DNA from: Progne subis subis
Taxonomy: Eukaryota; Chordata; Aves; Passeriformes; Hirundinidae
Length of the DNA stretch: 64,000 nucleotides
Assembly (NCBI GenBank): GCA_022316685.1
Contig: JAKJHU010000334.1
Location: 1 to 64,000 of the forward strand
Reading direction: 5' to 3'
In this document: in pieces, positions 45,150 to 56,815 of the stretch
How positions within the stretch are numbered: the stretch's first letter is position 1
Layout of the letters: every line of letters starts with the position of its first letter
Position numbers and translations under genes: made by a program
The notes under the pieces: model-generated
Databases searched by the model: none
What the model saw: the letters and a program-made list of their open reading frames with translations, nothing else
Told to the model about the DNA's origin: nothing

Positions 45150-48100
45150 TCAGGGCAATCCAGGACTCAGGGAGATACTGGAGAGGATTTGAGGGTTTGA
45201 GGATATTTGGTGTGGTGGTCTCCATTTCTTGGCGCTCAAAGAGATGAGAGGGTTTGATCTGTCACCTCAAAAGCAGTCAATGCTAAAACTACTCAATCTC
45301 ACCACAAAATTACTTGATTGCACACCCCGTGAGTCAGGGATGGGGTTGGAAAGGGATTGGGTGAAGTGGGATGCAAATCAGGAGGAGTGAGGTGGGCTTT
45401 AGGTGGGGCAGGATGCGTGGGATGTGGTTTGGGAGGTGTGAAATTGGGGAAATAGAGCTTGGTAAGGGGGTCTTGATGTCCAGGAGGGGTGAGATGGCTT
45501 GCGGTTGAGACTAGGGAGGTGGGGTTGGGTCTGGAATGAGACAGCCCAAGGCTGGGAATGACCAAGGGACGGGGAGCTGGTTCCTGAGTGAGTTTTTGGA
45601 TATTCCACATTCCTGAAGAAATTTTAGGGTGTCCCACATTTCTGAGGTGGTCTTGGGCCACTCCCCAACTCTTGGGTGGTTTCCTGAGAGCAGCTCCATG
45701 CAGCCCCATTGCCAGGGGTGGTTGCATTGGGCATGAACTCAGAGCTGCAGCCAGAGTCCATTGCCTCGGTGCTGGAGAGCAGAGAAATGATGAATGGCCC
45801 CAGACATCTCCAGTGGTGTTTGGGGGCCAGGGCAAGTTCTGTAGGTGGAGCGGTCACTGCTCCAGCCCCAGCAACTGCAGCTTCTGGTCCAGCCCCAAAG
45901 TGGCTGCCAAGCCCCTGGCACCCCAAAAACCCCACCTGTGAGAGGGACCAGAGCAGGTGAGGCTGTGACATGGCTGTGACACTGACATGTCCCACAGCCC
46001 CGGAGCTCACAGCAGCTGAGATGATGCTGGATCCAAGGGTGACTATAGATCTCTCTCTCCTCTCTCTCTTCTCCTGACTTCCTCTTCTTAATATCTGGAG
46101 AACTGGAAGTTGGACTGCTTAGAGTTTGCTCAGTCAGTGCGTTCTGAAGTGATTTACTGTTATTCCATGTTACTTTAAGATTTCCCAAGTATCTCATTCT
46201 CTCAAGTTTGCAACTAAAAGTTTTTCTCCACCCTCCTGAGAAGTTTGTTCTTTTCTCCCATGCACCACCTGAGGGGATCGAGGTACCTCAAGTCCCTTTC
46301 CAGCACCGGCCGACGAGCTTGGGGCACAGCAGCAGGAACTGCAGGGCTCAGCAAGGCCTGGCTTGGCTGGAGGAAGCAGAAAGGCCAAGCCCTGAGCCCA
46401 GGCCTGGCACAGCAGGGCCTGTCCCTCACGGGTGCCTCGGGGCTGTTTGTGGGGCAGTGGGATGGGAGGGACAGCAAGGACAAATGTCATCAAACTGCAA
46501 CCCTGCCAGCCTGCTCAGGGAGGGGCCAGGGAGGACCAAAGTGCAGCCCCTGAAAGGAAAGTTCCTTCTGTGGGGCCTCCAGAGGCGCTGCCAGAGCCCA
46601 GGGGACAAAGGCCTGGGTGCCTGTGGCCCTGCCAGCCCTGCCCAGCCCTTGGCCATCTGTCCTGCAGGCTGTGCCCCTGTGCGTGCTGCTCCTGTGCCCT
46701 GGCCGGCTGCACACGCCCCTCTCGCTGTCCCCCCAGCATTTCTCAGCCCAGCATTTCTGTGCCCTCCCTGGGCTCCCTGCACCCAGCGCTGCCGGCTCCT
46801 GGCACACAGAGCCAGGGCAGGAGCCCACCCTGCCAAGGGCCTTTGCAGCAGGGTGGTGGCTGCCATGGCTTCTGACCTCAGCAGCTGCTCCTGGCATGGT
46901 TCCATGGGAACCCAGCACAGCAACGCTGCTGTGCATTGTCCCTGCTGAGGCTCAGACACTGTCAGGGCACATTCCCTGCCTCTAGGATTCGTGCCTGACC
47001 CAAGAACTGCACTTGTGTCCAGCATGCTTTCAACAAAAACGGGAAGGCAAACTGTGCATAGCTCATGGTATTTTACAGTGTCTAAAACTCGCTAAGTCAT
47101 CAGTCTTAAAGGTGAGATCTGTTTGGAATTAATGGGATGGAGAAGTAGTGCAGGATGGAAAAGGGGCATAGAAATAAATGGAGGAAAACATCTTGGCTTC
47201 TTTCTTTTCATTTTCATTTCACTTATCGAAAGCTGTTTGCATTTTCCGGAATCTTCTCCACAGTCCTGTCTGCTCTTTTCAAGAACCTTTCCTGGACAAT
47301 GAGGTGCAGCTCCTGTCACAGGATGTGCCATCAACTGCAGCTTCTCTTGGCTTTCCACACAGTGTCTGCAGCATTGCAGACTTTTGCAGCAAAGCAGGAC
47401 AAATGTTTGGAGGACTTTACAACTTGGCCATTCCTTTGCTATGGACTGGGGAGTTGTGCCATTGGTGAGGTTTTCAGTCCATGATAACCATCAGAACAAG
47501 CTGCACCTCCCAGAGTAAATGACTGAAATAATCTGAAATGGAGAAATACAGGGAGTGACTTGGTGAACCTTGTACATAAGGAGGGTAATTTTTTCCTAAT
47601 ACTTTCTAATCCCTTCCTTCTGCTTTTGTCCTTCTCAACAAGGCCTTTGCATCCCAGATGTCTCATGAAATGAGAAGCTTGAGCTTGTGGAACTGCATTA
47701 AATGAGGGACACTCAGGCTGAAAAAGGAAGCAATTTAGAAGTAAATGTATTAAAGCAAAACCAGTTCTTATGCAGAGATTGATGTCACTCCCCTAGACCA
47801 ATGAATGGGAGCAAGTCCCTGTGGCTCAGCCTCGAGAAGTGACCCTGAGAGGTGTGCCCACTGCAGGAAGAATCTCCAAACCCCCTCCAATGCTGCTCTT
47901 AAAATTTGGGATGGGACTTTTCTAGTCTGAAGTGCTGCCCTGTCAGTCAGATGTGCCCAGGCTGTGCCCGATCAGCAGCTCTGCAGAAGCTCTCAGTGGT
48001 GTCACTTGGTTGTTCCTTTCTCTGGGGATTTTACCAGCTGCCACAGATTCAGTCCCTCTCAGGAGGTTGAACTTTTGGATGGAGGAGTCAGGCTGCTTTC

Positions 48101-48165
48101 AGCATTATTCACTGCAAAACCAGCATGACCATCCCTCCTTCATTTCTCACTGGGGGCTTTGCAAA
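45150..48165. other. Spacer, no gene recognised
   Basis: 45,300-45,600 is a G-rich stretch with repeated GGTGGGG/TGGGAT motifs. 46,200-46,990 is GC-rich and open on both strands. 47,000-47,900 is ordinary AT-rich sequence. No conserved exon, RNA gene or clear repeat was recognised. Confidence 0.4.
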
Positions 48166-48169
48166 TGGG

Positions 48170-48475
48170 GCCTTTTGAGCCCATTGCAGGCAGAGCCTCC
48201 TGCTCCAGCAGGAACTGCCTTTCCTGTGCCAGGACCAGGGCAGATCCCGCTGCAGGAAAAAGCCCCAGGCCAGCCCCAGCACAGTGAAGGCCTCGGGCAC
48301 AAGTGCAGAGTGCCGTGCTGGGAGCTGTGCCAGGGAGAGCCTGAGGGCACCAAAGGCACCTTGGCAGCAGCAGCTGCTTCCAGGCCATGGCCAGAAGCCT
48401 CCCTTGGCAAGGCGGCCTGGTGGCCACCACTGCAGAGCTGCTGCTCCAGGGCTCATTTCTGGCTGGGCTCTGAAA
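48170..48475. repeat. Third copy of the 17.35-kb arm segment
   Basis: GAGCCCATTGCAGGCAGAGC through GGCTCATTTCTGGCTGGGCT matches 57,285-57,575 directly and 17,340-17,640 in inverse, at about 97%. Similarity starts and stops abruptly, so a small fragment was copied separately from the arms. Confidence 0.75.
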
Positions 48476-49940
48476 AGCCACTTCTGCTCCAGGAGCCTGA
48501 GTGGAAGTAATTGGCCCCAGTGCCTTGGGAACCAAAATATTAATGACCAAAACTTCATCCCAGCAGAGACAAGGCAGGGGCAGAGGAAAGGGGAGAGCCA
48601 GGCCCAGGGGACAGGGCTGCCATGGTGATGGCTGTGAGTTCACTGCCACTGCAGCAGCCTGGCTGCTCCTCAGCAGACATTCTGGCCAGAAGTGTTGTGA
48701 GGTCACCCAGCACATCAGAGAACCCACACAACAGGGATTCCATCCTTGGGGAGGAGGTTTCACTATGTCAGGTTTCACCAAGCTCCTGCTCTTGGAGCAT
48801 TCCTGGGACTGGGGCATCCACTTCTTCCAAAAAAATGGTTGCAGTCTTGTGCCACTCTTATTTAAAATATTTCCTCCTTCTAACAAATCCAAATCCACCC
48901 TCATTCAGTTAAAAGATATTGACCCTTGTTCTGTCACTGTAATATTTTGAAGCAAATACCTTTGACCACTGCTTCTATTTTCACTGACCTTGGAGATGAC
49001 CCAAAAACCTCCCAAGGTGGGGTTTGGAGGCCTCATCACACAAGCAGCATGTAGAGGATTGTGGCTCTGGCTCAGTGGTGTGCACACTGAAGAGAGGAGT
49101 AGCCAGGGAGGGATTGAAAGTGGTTCCAGAGATGCTGGAATTTTCTTCTTTGTATAAAACAGCCTGAGAAGGAAATAATGGCACCAAGGGCAGCTGGGGA
49201 GGCCCAGACTGGACACCAGGAGAAAGGAATTTCTCTCCCAGGGCAGGGCTGTGGTACAACACATCCCCCAGAAGGAGCCTGGAGCAGCCCAAGGCTCTGT
49301 GTACCCAGGCAGAGGCAGGCAGGACGCAGAGCTGTCAGCAAAGGAAGGGGCAGCGAGGTGGGGCAGCCGGGGGATGACGACAGCCTGCAGGGACAGAGGC
49401 ACAGGGAAAAGCCCTGACCTTGGGGCTCTCAAGAACTCCTCCTGCTCCAGGCCCAGGGCCCATCCCAAAGCTGGGGCAGCCAGAAAGCTGTGCCCATTTC
49501 TGTTCATTCCTGCTCTGGTGAGGATGGATCCTCAGCCCTTTGGAGGTTGATGATGAATTTTAATACTCCAGAGGCCTCTTCTTTCTTGAGCTCTTCGGTT
49601 CAGGAATTCAGGGAGAAAAGCTTGTACATATTTGTTCAATATACCGAACAAGAAAAGCCCATGGGAATAATTTAAGTTTTTAGTTCTTGTGTGGTTAATT
49701 AGACAATTTCAGAAGTGTATTCAAAGGGAACACACTATACTGAAAACAATGCAGAGAGAACTGTTTTCCAGTTTCATTTTCCTGTTTATAGATTGGTATC
49801 AGCAATGTCCAATTGATATTGACTCCCAGCACCTTCTAATGCAGTCTGAATAGATATGAAAATCAAGACCCTTCATGGCTGACAATCAATCAGACTTTGT
49901 CCCCCTCCCCACCATTTCCCTCATCCAACCCCTGGCACTC

Positions 49941-50522
49941 CTATGGATCAGGAACAGTGTGGGCAGCAGGAGCAGGGCAGTGATTCTTCCCCTGTTCTCT
50001 GTACTGGTTGGGCAGCACCTCGAGTGCTGGGTCCAGTTCTGGGCCCCCCAATTCATTAAGGACGTGGATGGGCTGGAGTGTGTCCAGAGTAGGGCAAGAA
50101 GGCTGGTGAGGGTTCTGGAGCACAAGTCCTGTGAGGAGCAGCTGAGGGAGCTGGGGCTGTTTATCCTGGAGAAGAGGAGGCTCAGGGGAGACCTCATCAC
50201 TCTTTACTGACAGGAGGGTGCTGCCAGGTGGGGGTGGTATCTTTTCCCAGGGAACAGTGACAGGACAAGAGGACATGGCCTTAAGCTGCACATGGGGAGG
50301 TTTAAGCCGGACATTACGAAATATTCTTCACAGAATATGTGATTGGCCATTGGAATGGGCTGCCCAGGGAGGTGGGTGACTCACTGTCTGTGGAAGTGTC
50401 TAAGGAATGACTGGATGTGGCACTCAGTGCCATGGTTTGGGTGACAAGGTGCTGTGGGCTCACAGGTTGGACTTGATGCTCTCCAAGGTCTTTTCCAGTG
50501 TGGTTGATTCTCTGATGATGGT
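49941..50522 (+). mobile_element. CR1 retrotransposon, 5'-truncated
   Basis: Plus-strand CR1 C-terminal and 3' UTR sequence. CATTGGAATGGGCTGCCCAGG-type and GGTTGGACTTGATGCTC-type segments lead to the tail GATTCTCTGATG. It corresponds to 5207-5795. Confidence 0.82.
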
Positions 50523-50524
50523 GA

Positions 50525-51425
50525 CTGCAGGGCCCTGGGGAAGCAAGGGGCCATTGTGACACGCAGGGCCTGGTGGCACTAAGAGGACCAGAGTGACACT
50601 GTGTACGACATGGCACCATAGAGCCACGGGGCCACTGTGACACTGGGGCTAAATGCAAGCAAGGAGCCCATGGTGACAGTCTGGGGCCTGGTGGAACCAC
50701 AGAGGCCACTGTGACCCTGTGGGGCCTTGCTGAGCCAAGGGGCCATTGTGCCACTGCAGAACCAAGGAGACCCTGGTGAGACCCTGGGCCCAATGGAATC
50801 AAGGGGCCAGTGTTCCACTGCAAGGACTCTTGGAACTGAGGGAACAATTGTGCCACTGGGGTGCCCCATGGCACCAAGGGTCCCTGGTGACACTGCAGGA
50901 TCTTGTGTAACCAGGGCTCCATTGTGACACTGCAGCACGAAGGAATTCATTGTGGCCCTCTGAGGCCTGATGGAACCAAGAGGCCACTGTGACACTGCAG
51001 GGCCTTGTGGAACCATGCGGAGCATTGGGACAGAGCAGGACCTGGTGTCATGATGGGGCCAGTGTGACACTGCAGGGCCCCATGGAACCAAGGGGCCAGT
51101 GTTGCTCCTCAGGGACTCCTGGAATGAAGGAAACATGTTTGACACCATGGTGCCCCTTGGGACCAAGAGGCCACTGTGATAATGGAATGAAGAAGATCAT
51201 TGCTGAATTGCCAGATCTCATGGAACCAAGGATGCATTGTGACACTGCAGCGCCTGGGGGGACCAAGGCACCATTGTGACACTGCAGGGCCCAAGGATCC
51301 AAGCGACTTTGTGACACCAAGGTTTCCCCATGGAAGCAAAGGGACATTGTGACACTGGGGTTCATCATAGAATCATGGAGACCATTGTGACACTCTACAG
51401 CATCATAGAACTGTGGTGAAACAAA
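50525..51425. repeat. Minisatellite, ~42-bp unit, about 21 copies
   Basis: Reverse complement of the array at 4785-5206, with the core CCATTGTGACACTGCAG. It is roughly twice as long as in A and four times as long as in B. Confidence 0.8.
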
Positions 51426-52026
51426 ATTATGTGGGATTGTTGATCTCCTGGAGGGTAGGAGGACTCTGCACAGGGCCCAGGACAGGCTGGATTCAGGGGC
51501 CAAATCCAACAATATGAGATTTAACAAGTCCAAGTGCCAGGTCCTGCACTTTGGCTACTACAACCCCTGCAGCGCTACAGGCTGGGGACAGTGGCAGGAC
51601 AGCGGTCAGGCAGAAAGGAACCTGCAGGGACAGATGGACAGCAGGCTGGACATGAGCCAGCAGTGTGCCCAGGTGGCCAGGAAGGCCAATGACACCTGGC
51701 CTGGATCAGGAATGGTGTGGCCAGCAGGAGCAGGGCAGTGATTATTACCCTATGCTTGGCACTGGATGGGCAGCATCTTGAATGCTGTGTCCAATTCTGG
51801 CCCACCAATTAAGAAAGACATGGAGGGGCTGGAGTGCATCCAGAGAAGGGTAACAAGGCTGGTGAGGGGTTGGAACACAAGTCCTGTGAGGAGCAGCTGA
51901 GGGAACTGAGGGTGTTTATCCTGGAGAAGAGGAGGCTCAGGAGGGACAGGGTAGAGTCAGGGCCCAGGATGGACATGATGATGCTCAAGGTGTTCTCCAA
52001 CCTTGGTGATTCTGTGATTCTCTGAA
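51425..52026 (+). mobile_element. CR1 retrotransposon, 5'-truncated
   Basis: FNKSKCQVLHFGYYNP and [18 protein letters not shown] are readable CR1 protein motifs, followed by the 3' UTR and the tail GATTCTGTGATTCTCTG at 52,008-52,024. It corresponds to 4158-4780. Confidence 0.87.
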
Positions 52027-53089
52027 ACCACCCTGGCAGCAGTTGCAGGATGAGCCCTGGGCCTCCTCTCCAGAAGCTCCAGCAGCCCAGCTCCCTCAGC
52101 TTCTCCTCACAGCCCCAAAGCCCATCCTGTCAGTCCTGCAGAGCCTCTGCAGCTCCTCCTCCTTGCCCAGAACAGGGAGCCCCACAGCCAGACACAGCAG
52201 CCCAGATGTGTCCCCCTGGCCTGTGGTGCCTCTGGCAAGGGAGCAGCACAAGGCACGGCAGGAGGCTGCAGACAATTCCTGCAGCACTTGGAGGATGATC
52301 CTGCTCTGCAAGGGATGTTCCCATGGTGCCAAGTCAGGAACTGAAATGGGGAGTGGGACTACAGAGTAAAGGTAAATAGGGTTGGGCTGTTTACACAGAA
52401 GGGAACAGGGTAAGCAATAGGAAGAAATTTGTAGCAGAAAGAAAAGTAAAGAAAGCCAAGGTGAAGCAAAGGAAATGATGAGAGCAGTTTGGGGCTGGCT
52501 GCCAGGCAGTCCTGGCTCTGAGCAGCAACACCTGCAGTGGCACAGGAAACTCACAGCTCATGGGAACAAACTTTCTGGCTGACTTCAGAGGTCACCACAA
52601 ACCTGAGTGGTTTCCCTGCTGTCCCCCAGCCCTTCCTGGCCCCAGGGGCTGATGGCATTTGTGCACACTCAGGTTCATCTTCCCACACCAACACCATGGG
52701 GGTGCTGACGCCTGCTCTGGGCAGTGCAAACAGGGGCTCCTGAGCCAGTGCTGCCGTGTCTGTGCCTGCAAGGATGCGGCACCTGTGTGAGGCTGGGGGA
52801 GAGGCCAGGGCTGCAGAGGGGGGATGTTGTTGGCAGGTGCATGAGGACGCTCTGGGACGCTGCCCTGGGGTGTCCAGCGCAGTGGGGATGGATCAGCCCC
52901 TGCTCTGCTGCTCCTTCCCGTCTCCCCCAGGGACCTTGCAGAGCCCCAGCCATGCTGTTTGCCCCCAGCTGCCCACGGCCACCCTGGGCTGCTCACAGGG
53001 CTTTTCTCTGCTGAGCATTGGCCTGGGCGTGTTCTGGAGAGAGCCTGGGCAAGGAGCATCAAGCCCTGTCTTGCAATGCAAGATGTAAC

Positions 53090-53700
53090 CAAAAACATGT
53101 ATTTTATTACCATCTGTTAAAACCAGGTTGGCAGGTTGTTTATCTCTTCCATGACCCATCCCTCAAATCTCTGAGGGGGATCTTCTCTTAATGGCCCAGC
53201 TGTACAAAAACAAATGGGGCAGTGTTCCTTATCTCTTCCATGACTCATCCCCTCTCCAGGGAGATATCTTCTGTTAATGGGCCATTGAGTCCTCACTGCA
53301 TGGACTGATAAAATTACATCATCCCATTGTGAGATGCTCCACCCAGAGGGAGGAGCCAAGCATTCCCACCTGGATATAATCTGAGATTTAAACACCAGAA
53401 GCACCCTGGTTTCCACTGGATTCCCAGAGGAAGACCAGACCCATCTACACCACTACTGGACCTTCAGAGGAAAAGTACACCCTTCTACAAGATCATTGCT
53501 TCAACAAAACCACATCTGTCCCCCAGGAGAACTGCAGCCACGATTTGATTGTACTGCTAGCAACACCCTGACTACCCGGGTGTCAGGTTGGATTCTGAGT
53601 CTTATTTTTTGGGCTTTTTTGGTGGTGGTGTTTTTTACTACTGCACTTTCAATTTAATTTTCCTACTGAAGAACAGATATTCCTATTGCCATATCTTTAC
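53090..53700 (+). repeat. LTR-like block, right arm
   Basis: Counterpart of 21,480-22,085. It contains the duplicated TCTTCCATGACYCATC segment, GAGATGCTCCACCCAGAGGGAG and TGGATATAATCTGAG. Not assigned to a family. Confidence 0.5.
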
Positions 53701-54363
53701 TTGGAAGCCCGTTAATTTCAAAACTATAATTCAAGAGAGGGAGTTTGTATTTTCCATTTCATGGGAGGCTCCTTCCTTCCATAGCAGACCCCTGTCTTAC
53801 CAGCCCAAGACAGGGGGAGCTCGGCTCAGATATCCTGAGTGGTCCCTGGGTTGGGTTTTTTTGGTTGGAGATGTTTGGAGAAGTAAGAACTCCAAAGCTG
53901 GGTGGAAAATGCCCCTTGTGGGGACATTGGGGGTCCCAGTGGTGGCTGCTGGCAGAGGCAGCCTGGAGGAGCAGAGCCCTGTGTCCCCTGGAGCCCAGAG
54001 TGGGGGAAGCGCTGCAATTTGCAGGACCCTCAACAGCTTGGAGAGGGGCAGGGGGTACTCCTTGGAGCCCCTGCACCCCAAAGCAGAGAATAAGGGGAGA
54101 AGGGACCCTGGGAACCCAAAACCCCCAGCATTCATAAATAGAAAATGGAAAAGGGAAGAGCTTTTCAGATTCCTGGGATTCTCAGCAGCCTGGGGAGGGC
54201 ACTGAGACCAGTGACAGGAAACTCCAGAAAGGAATTTTCAGGGCTGCTCTTGGTGTTTGATAGGCTGTTAGGGACTCTAGATGTCTGGTGACGTGTAGAG
54301 ATGGACTTGAGCAGAGGGACATTCAAACTCAACATGCTCATCCCTTGCTTTTGCCCAAAACCA

Positions 54364-55287
54364 GACAAGGAGCTGAGGATGGAGACCAGGGAGGACAAAT
54401 CCCTGCAGCAGAACCTCGTGGAAGAGGCCGTTTTGATTAGCTCCATAGCACAGGAAGCCAACAGGGAGAAAAAGCGCCAGAGATCCTACAGGAAGAAGGA
54501 CACCAAACCCATCCCAGGGTGCTCTGAGGAGGAAAGACCCACCCTGTGCCAGGAAGGTGGATAGAGCTTCAGGCAGAGCAACACCCCTGTCCAGGATCAG
54601 ATCATCCACACTGCGGAGTCATCCTATGAGTGTCCTGAGTGTGAGAAGAGATTTCAGACCAGCTCAGATCTCCTCCAGCACCAGTGGATTCACACAGAGG
54701 AGAGGCCCTTCCGCTGCCCCGACTGCAGGAAGGGCTTCAAGCAAAACTCCCACCTCATCACCCACCAGCGCATCCACACTGGGGAGAGGCCCTACGAGTG
54801 TGAGGAATGTGGGATGAGCTTCAGCCACAGGTCCAACCTGATCTCCCACCAGAGGATCCACACCAGGGAATGGCCCTACGAGTGTGAGCGGTGTGGGAAG
54901 AGCTTCAGCCAGAGTTCCAACCTGATCTGCTACCAGAATATCCACACTGAGGAAAGGCCATACAAGTGTGGGGAATATGGGAAGGGCTTCAACTGTAGGT
55001 CCCAGCTGATCGTCCACCAAATGATACACACCGGGGAGAGGCCCTACCAGTGTTCTGAGTGTGGGAAGAGGTTTCAGACCAGCTCCAATCTCCTCAAACA
55101 CCAGCAGATTCACAAAGAGGAGAGGCCCTTCCGCTGCCCAGACTGCAGGAAGGGCTTCAAGCACAACTCCCACCTCATCAGGCACCAGCGCATCCACACT
55201 GGGGAGAGGCCCTACGAGTGTCCCCAGTGTGGAAAGAGCTTCACCCAGAGGTCTCACCTGAGCCAACACCAAAGGAGGCACCAATAA
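54364..55287 (+). pseudogene. C2H2 zinc-finger protein, right copy, exon 1 lost
   Basis: Only exon 2 remains, starting after CCAG with [16 protein letters not shown]. The left-arm sequence from 20,540 to about 20,804, which holds the intron and the ATG exon, is missing; CCAG occurs at both deletion edges. A TAG at 54,562-54,564 interrupts the spacer (CQEGG-stop-SFRQS); the frame then stays open to TAA at 55,287. Eight fingers are in frame, but finger 4 has a zinc-ligand His read as Tyr (LICYQNIH) and finger 5 a Cys read as Tyr (CGEYGKGF). Six fingers could still bind zinc. An upstream ATG at 54,331 or 54,301 could serve only by chance. Confidence 0.85.
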
Positions 55288-56216
55288 GGGAAACCACGGT
55301 GTGTACCCCGAGTGCAGGCAGTGTTTTGTGTGAGTCTCCAACTTCATCCCCCATCTGAGGACTGACATTGGGAAGAGTCCTTGTGACCCACATTTCCTGT
55401 GACCCAAGCTGAGGAGTCACCTGTCCCTTTCTCTGCCCCTGGCAATGATGTGAGGTAGTCCTGGCCGTGGTCTCGACATTGTATTTGATCCCATCTCAGG
55501 TCACTGCCAGGGGCAGGAAAGGGACTCTCTCTCTTCCCCTAGGACAAAGGTGTCCTTTCCCAGCAGGAGGAAATACGTGGCTGGGAAGTGCCAGTCAGTG
55601 CTGTTGTAGTTGTCCCTGTATATAATTTCTCTTATCCCTTCTGTTCCTAGTTTTTCCTTATCTTGTTGCTATTACCAGTAAATTGTCCTTATCCCACCCC
55701 GGAATCTTTCCATTTTGTAATTTGCATGGGAGGCTGGAGGCCAGTGAGGGACAGCTCGGTTTTTAGCAGGAACACAAAATTTGGGAATACCATTCCTAAA
55801 TCCCAGCCCATGGAAACCGATCATCCCAGCTGGTGCCAGCCCTGGTTGCCCTGGCAGCAGCCTTGGGAGCGGGTCCCTGGCTGGGGGCTGTGGGAACCTC
55901 TTCACTCTGGTGCCCAGGGACAGCACTGGAGGGAAGGGCTGGAGCTGAGTCGAGGCAGGTTTAGGTTGGATGTCAGGAAAAGGTTTTTCCCCCAGAGGCT
56001 GCTGGGGCCCTGAACAGGCTCCCAGGGAAGGGTCACAGCTCCAGGGCTCTGGGAGCTCCAGCAGCGTTTGGACACTGCTGCCAGGCCCAGGCTGGGATTG
56101 TTGGGGTGTCCTGTGCAGGGCCAGGAGCTGGACTCGAGGATCCTGATGGCTCCCTCCCAACTCAGCCAATTCTGTGCTTCTGGGATCCCATGGCCCTGGG
56201 AATGGGACTGCAAATG

Positions 56217-56510
56217 GTTGCCACAGCAACGGGCTCTGGCTCCAGGCCTGAGCTGGTGTCCATGGAACCACCCCTGGCATGGGATCTGCATGGAGCTGCC
56301 AAGGGACCGACCACAGCAACAGGGGCTGGTGATGGTTGTCATGGAAACTGACCATAGCAACAGGGGCTGGTGATGGTTGTCATGGAAACTGATCATAGCA
56401 ACAGGGGCTGGTGATGGTTGCCATGGAAACGGACCATAGCAACAGGGGCTCGTGATGGTTGCCATGGAAACTGACCATAGCAACAGGGGCTGGTGATGGT
56501 TGCCTGCTAA
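56217..56510. repeat. 41-bp tandem array of X-box-like palindromes, right arm
   Basis: GTTGTCATGGAAAC at 56,335 and 56,376 and GTTGCCATGGAAAC at 56,417 and 56,458 are spaced exactly 41 bp. GTTGCCACAGCAAC lies at 56,217. One unit more than in the left arm. Confidence 0.7.
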
Positions 56511-56815
56511 GGAACCGAGCTGTCACAGGCCCTCAGAGGGGTTCCATGGGGACTTTCCAATAGTCTCCAGGCTGTTCCAGAGCTGGAATGTCACAGGCAG
56601 AGACAGGGGCTCCATGGAGACCTCCCAGGGGTTTCTGGGGATGCTCAAGAGCCCTGTGGTCAGAGGCAGTCACAGCCATTCCATGGTGACATCCCAGGGC
56701 ACCTTGGGCTGCAAAGGCACCGATCTGTCACAGGCACTCACGGGGGCTCCACGGTGACATCCCAGGAGTCCCCAGGCTGCCAAAGAGCCGGGATGTCCCA
56801 GACATGCACAGGGGT
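56511..56815. repeat. 68-bp tandem repeat, right arm
   Basis: Reverse complement of 18,107-18,411, about 97% identical in a sampled stretch, with the same number of units. Confidence 0.7.

Larger units (their letters stand above)
49440..53075. repeat. Segmental duplication unit C (inverted)
   Basis: Reverse-oriented copy of units A and B. It keeps the second CR1 in full, has the longest minisatellite, lacks the LTR found in A, and keeps the stretch near 49,440-49,515 that B has lost. The 52,030-53,075 part is the 1-kb non-repetitive segment; no gene recognised in it. Confidence 0.85.

Noticed and set aside
46208..46990. Overlapping frames of up to 246 codons on both strands as a gene
   Set aside because: Same GC-rich composition artefact; no splice sites, domain or paralogue support.
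54301..54564. ATG at 54,301 as the true start of the right zinc-finger gene
   Set aside because: The first 20 codons come from non-coding flank brought in by the exon 1 deletion, with no similarity to the family leader, and the frame meets a TAG.
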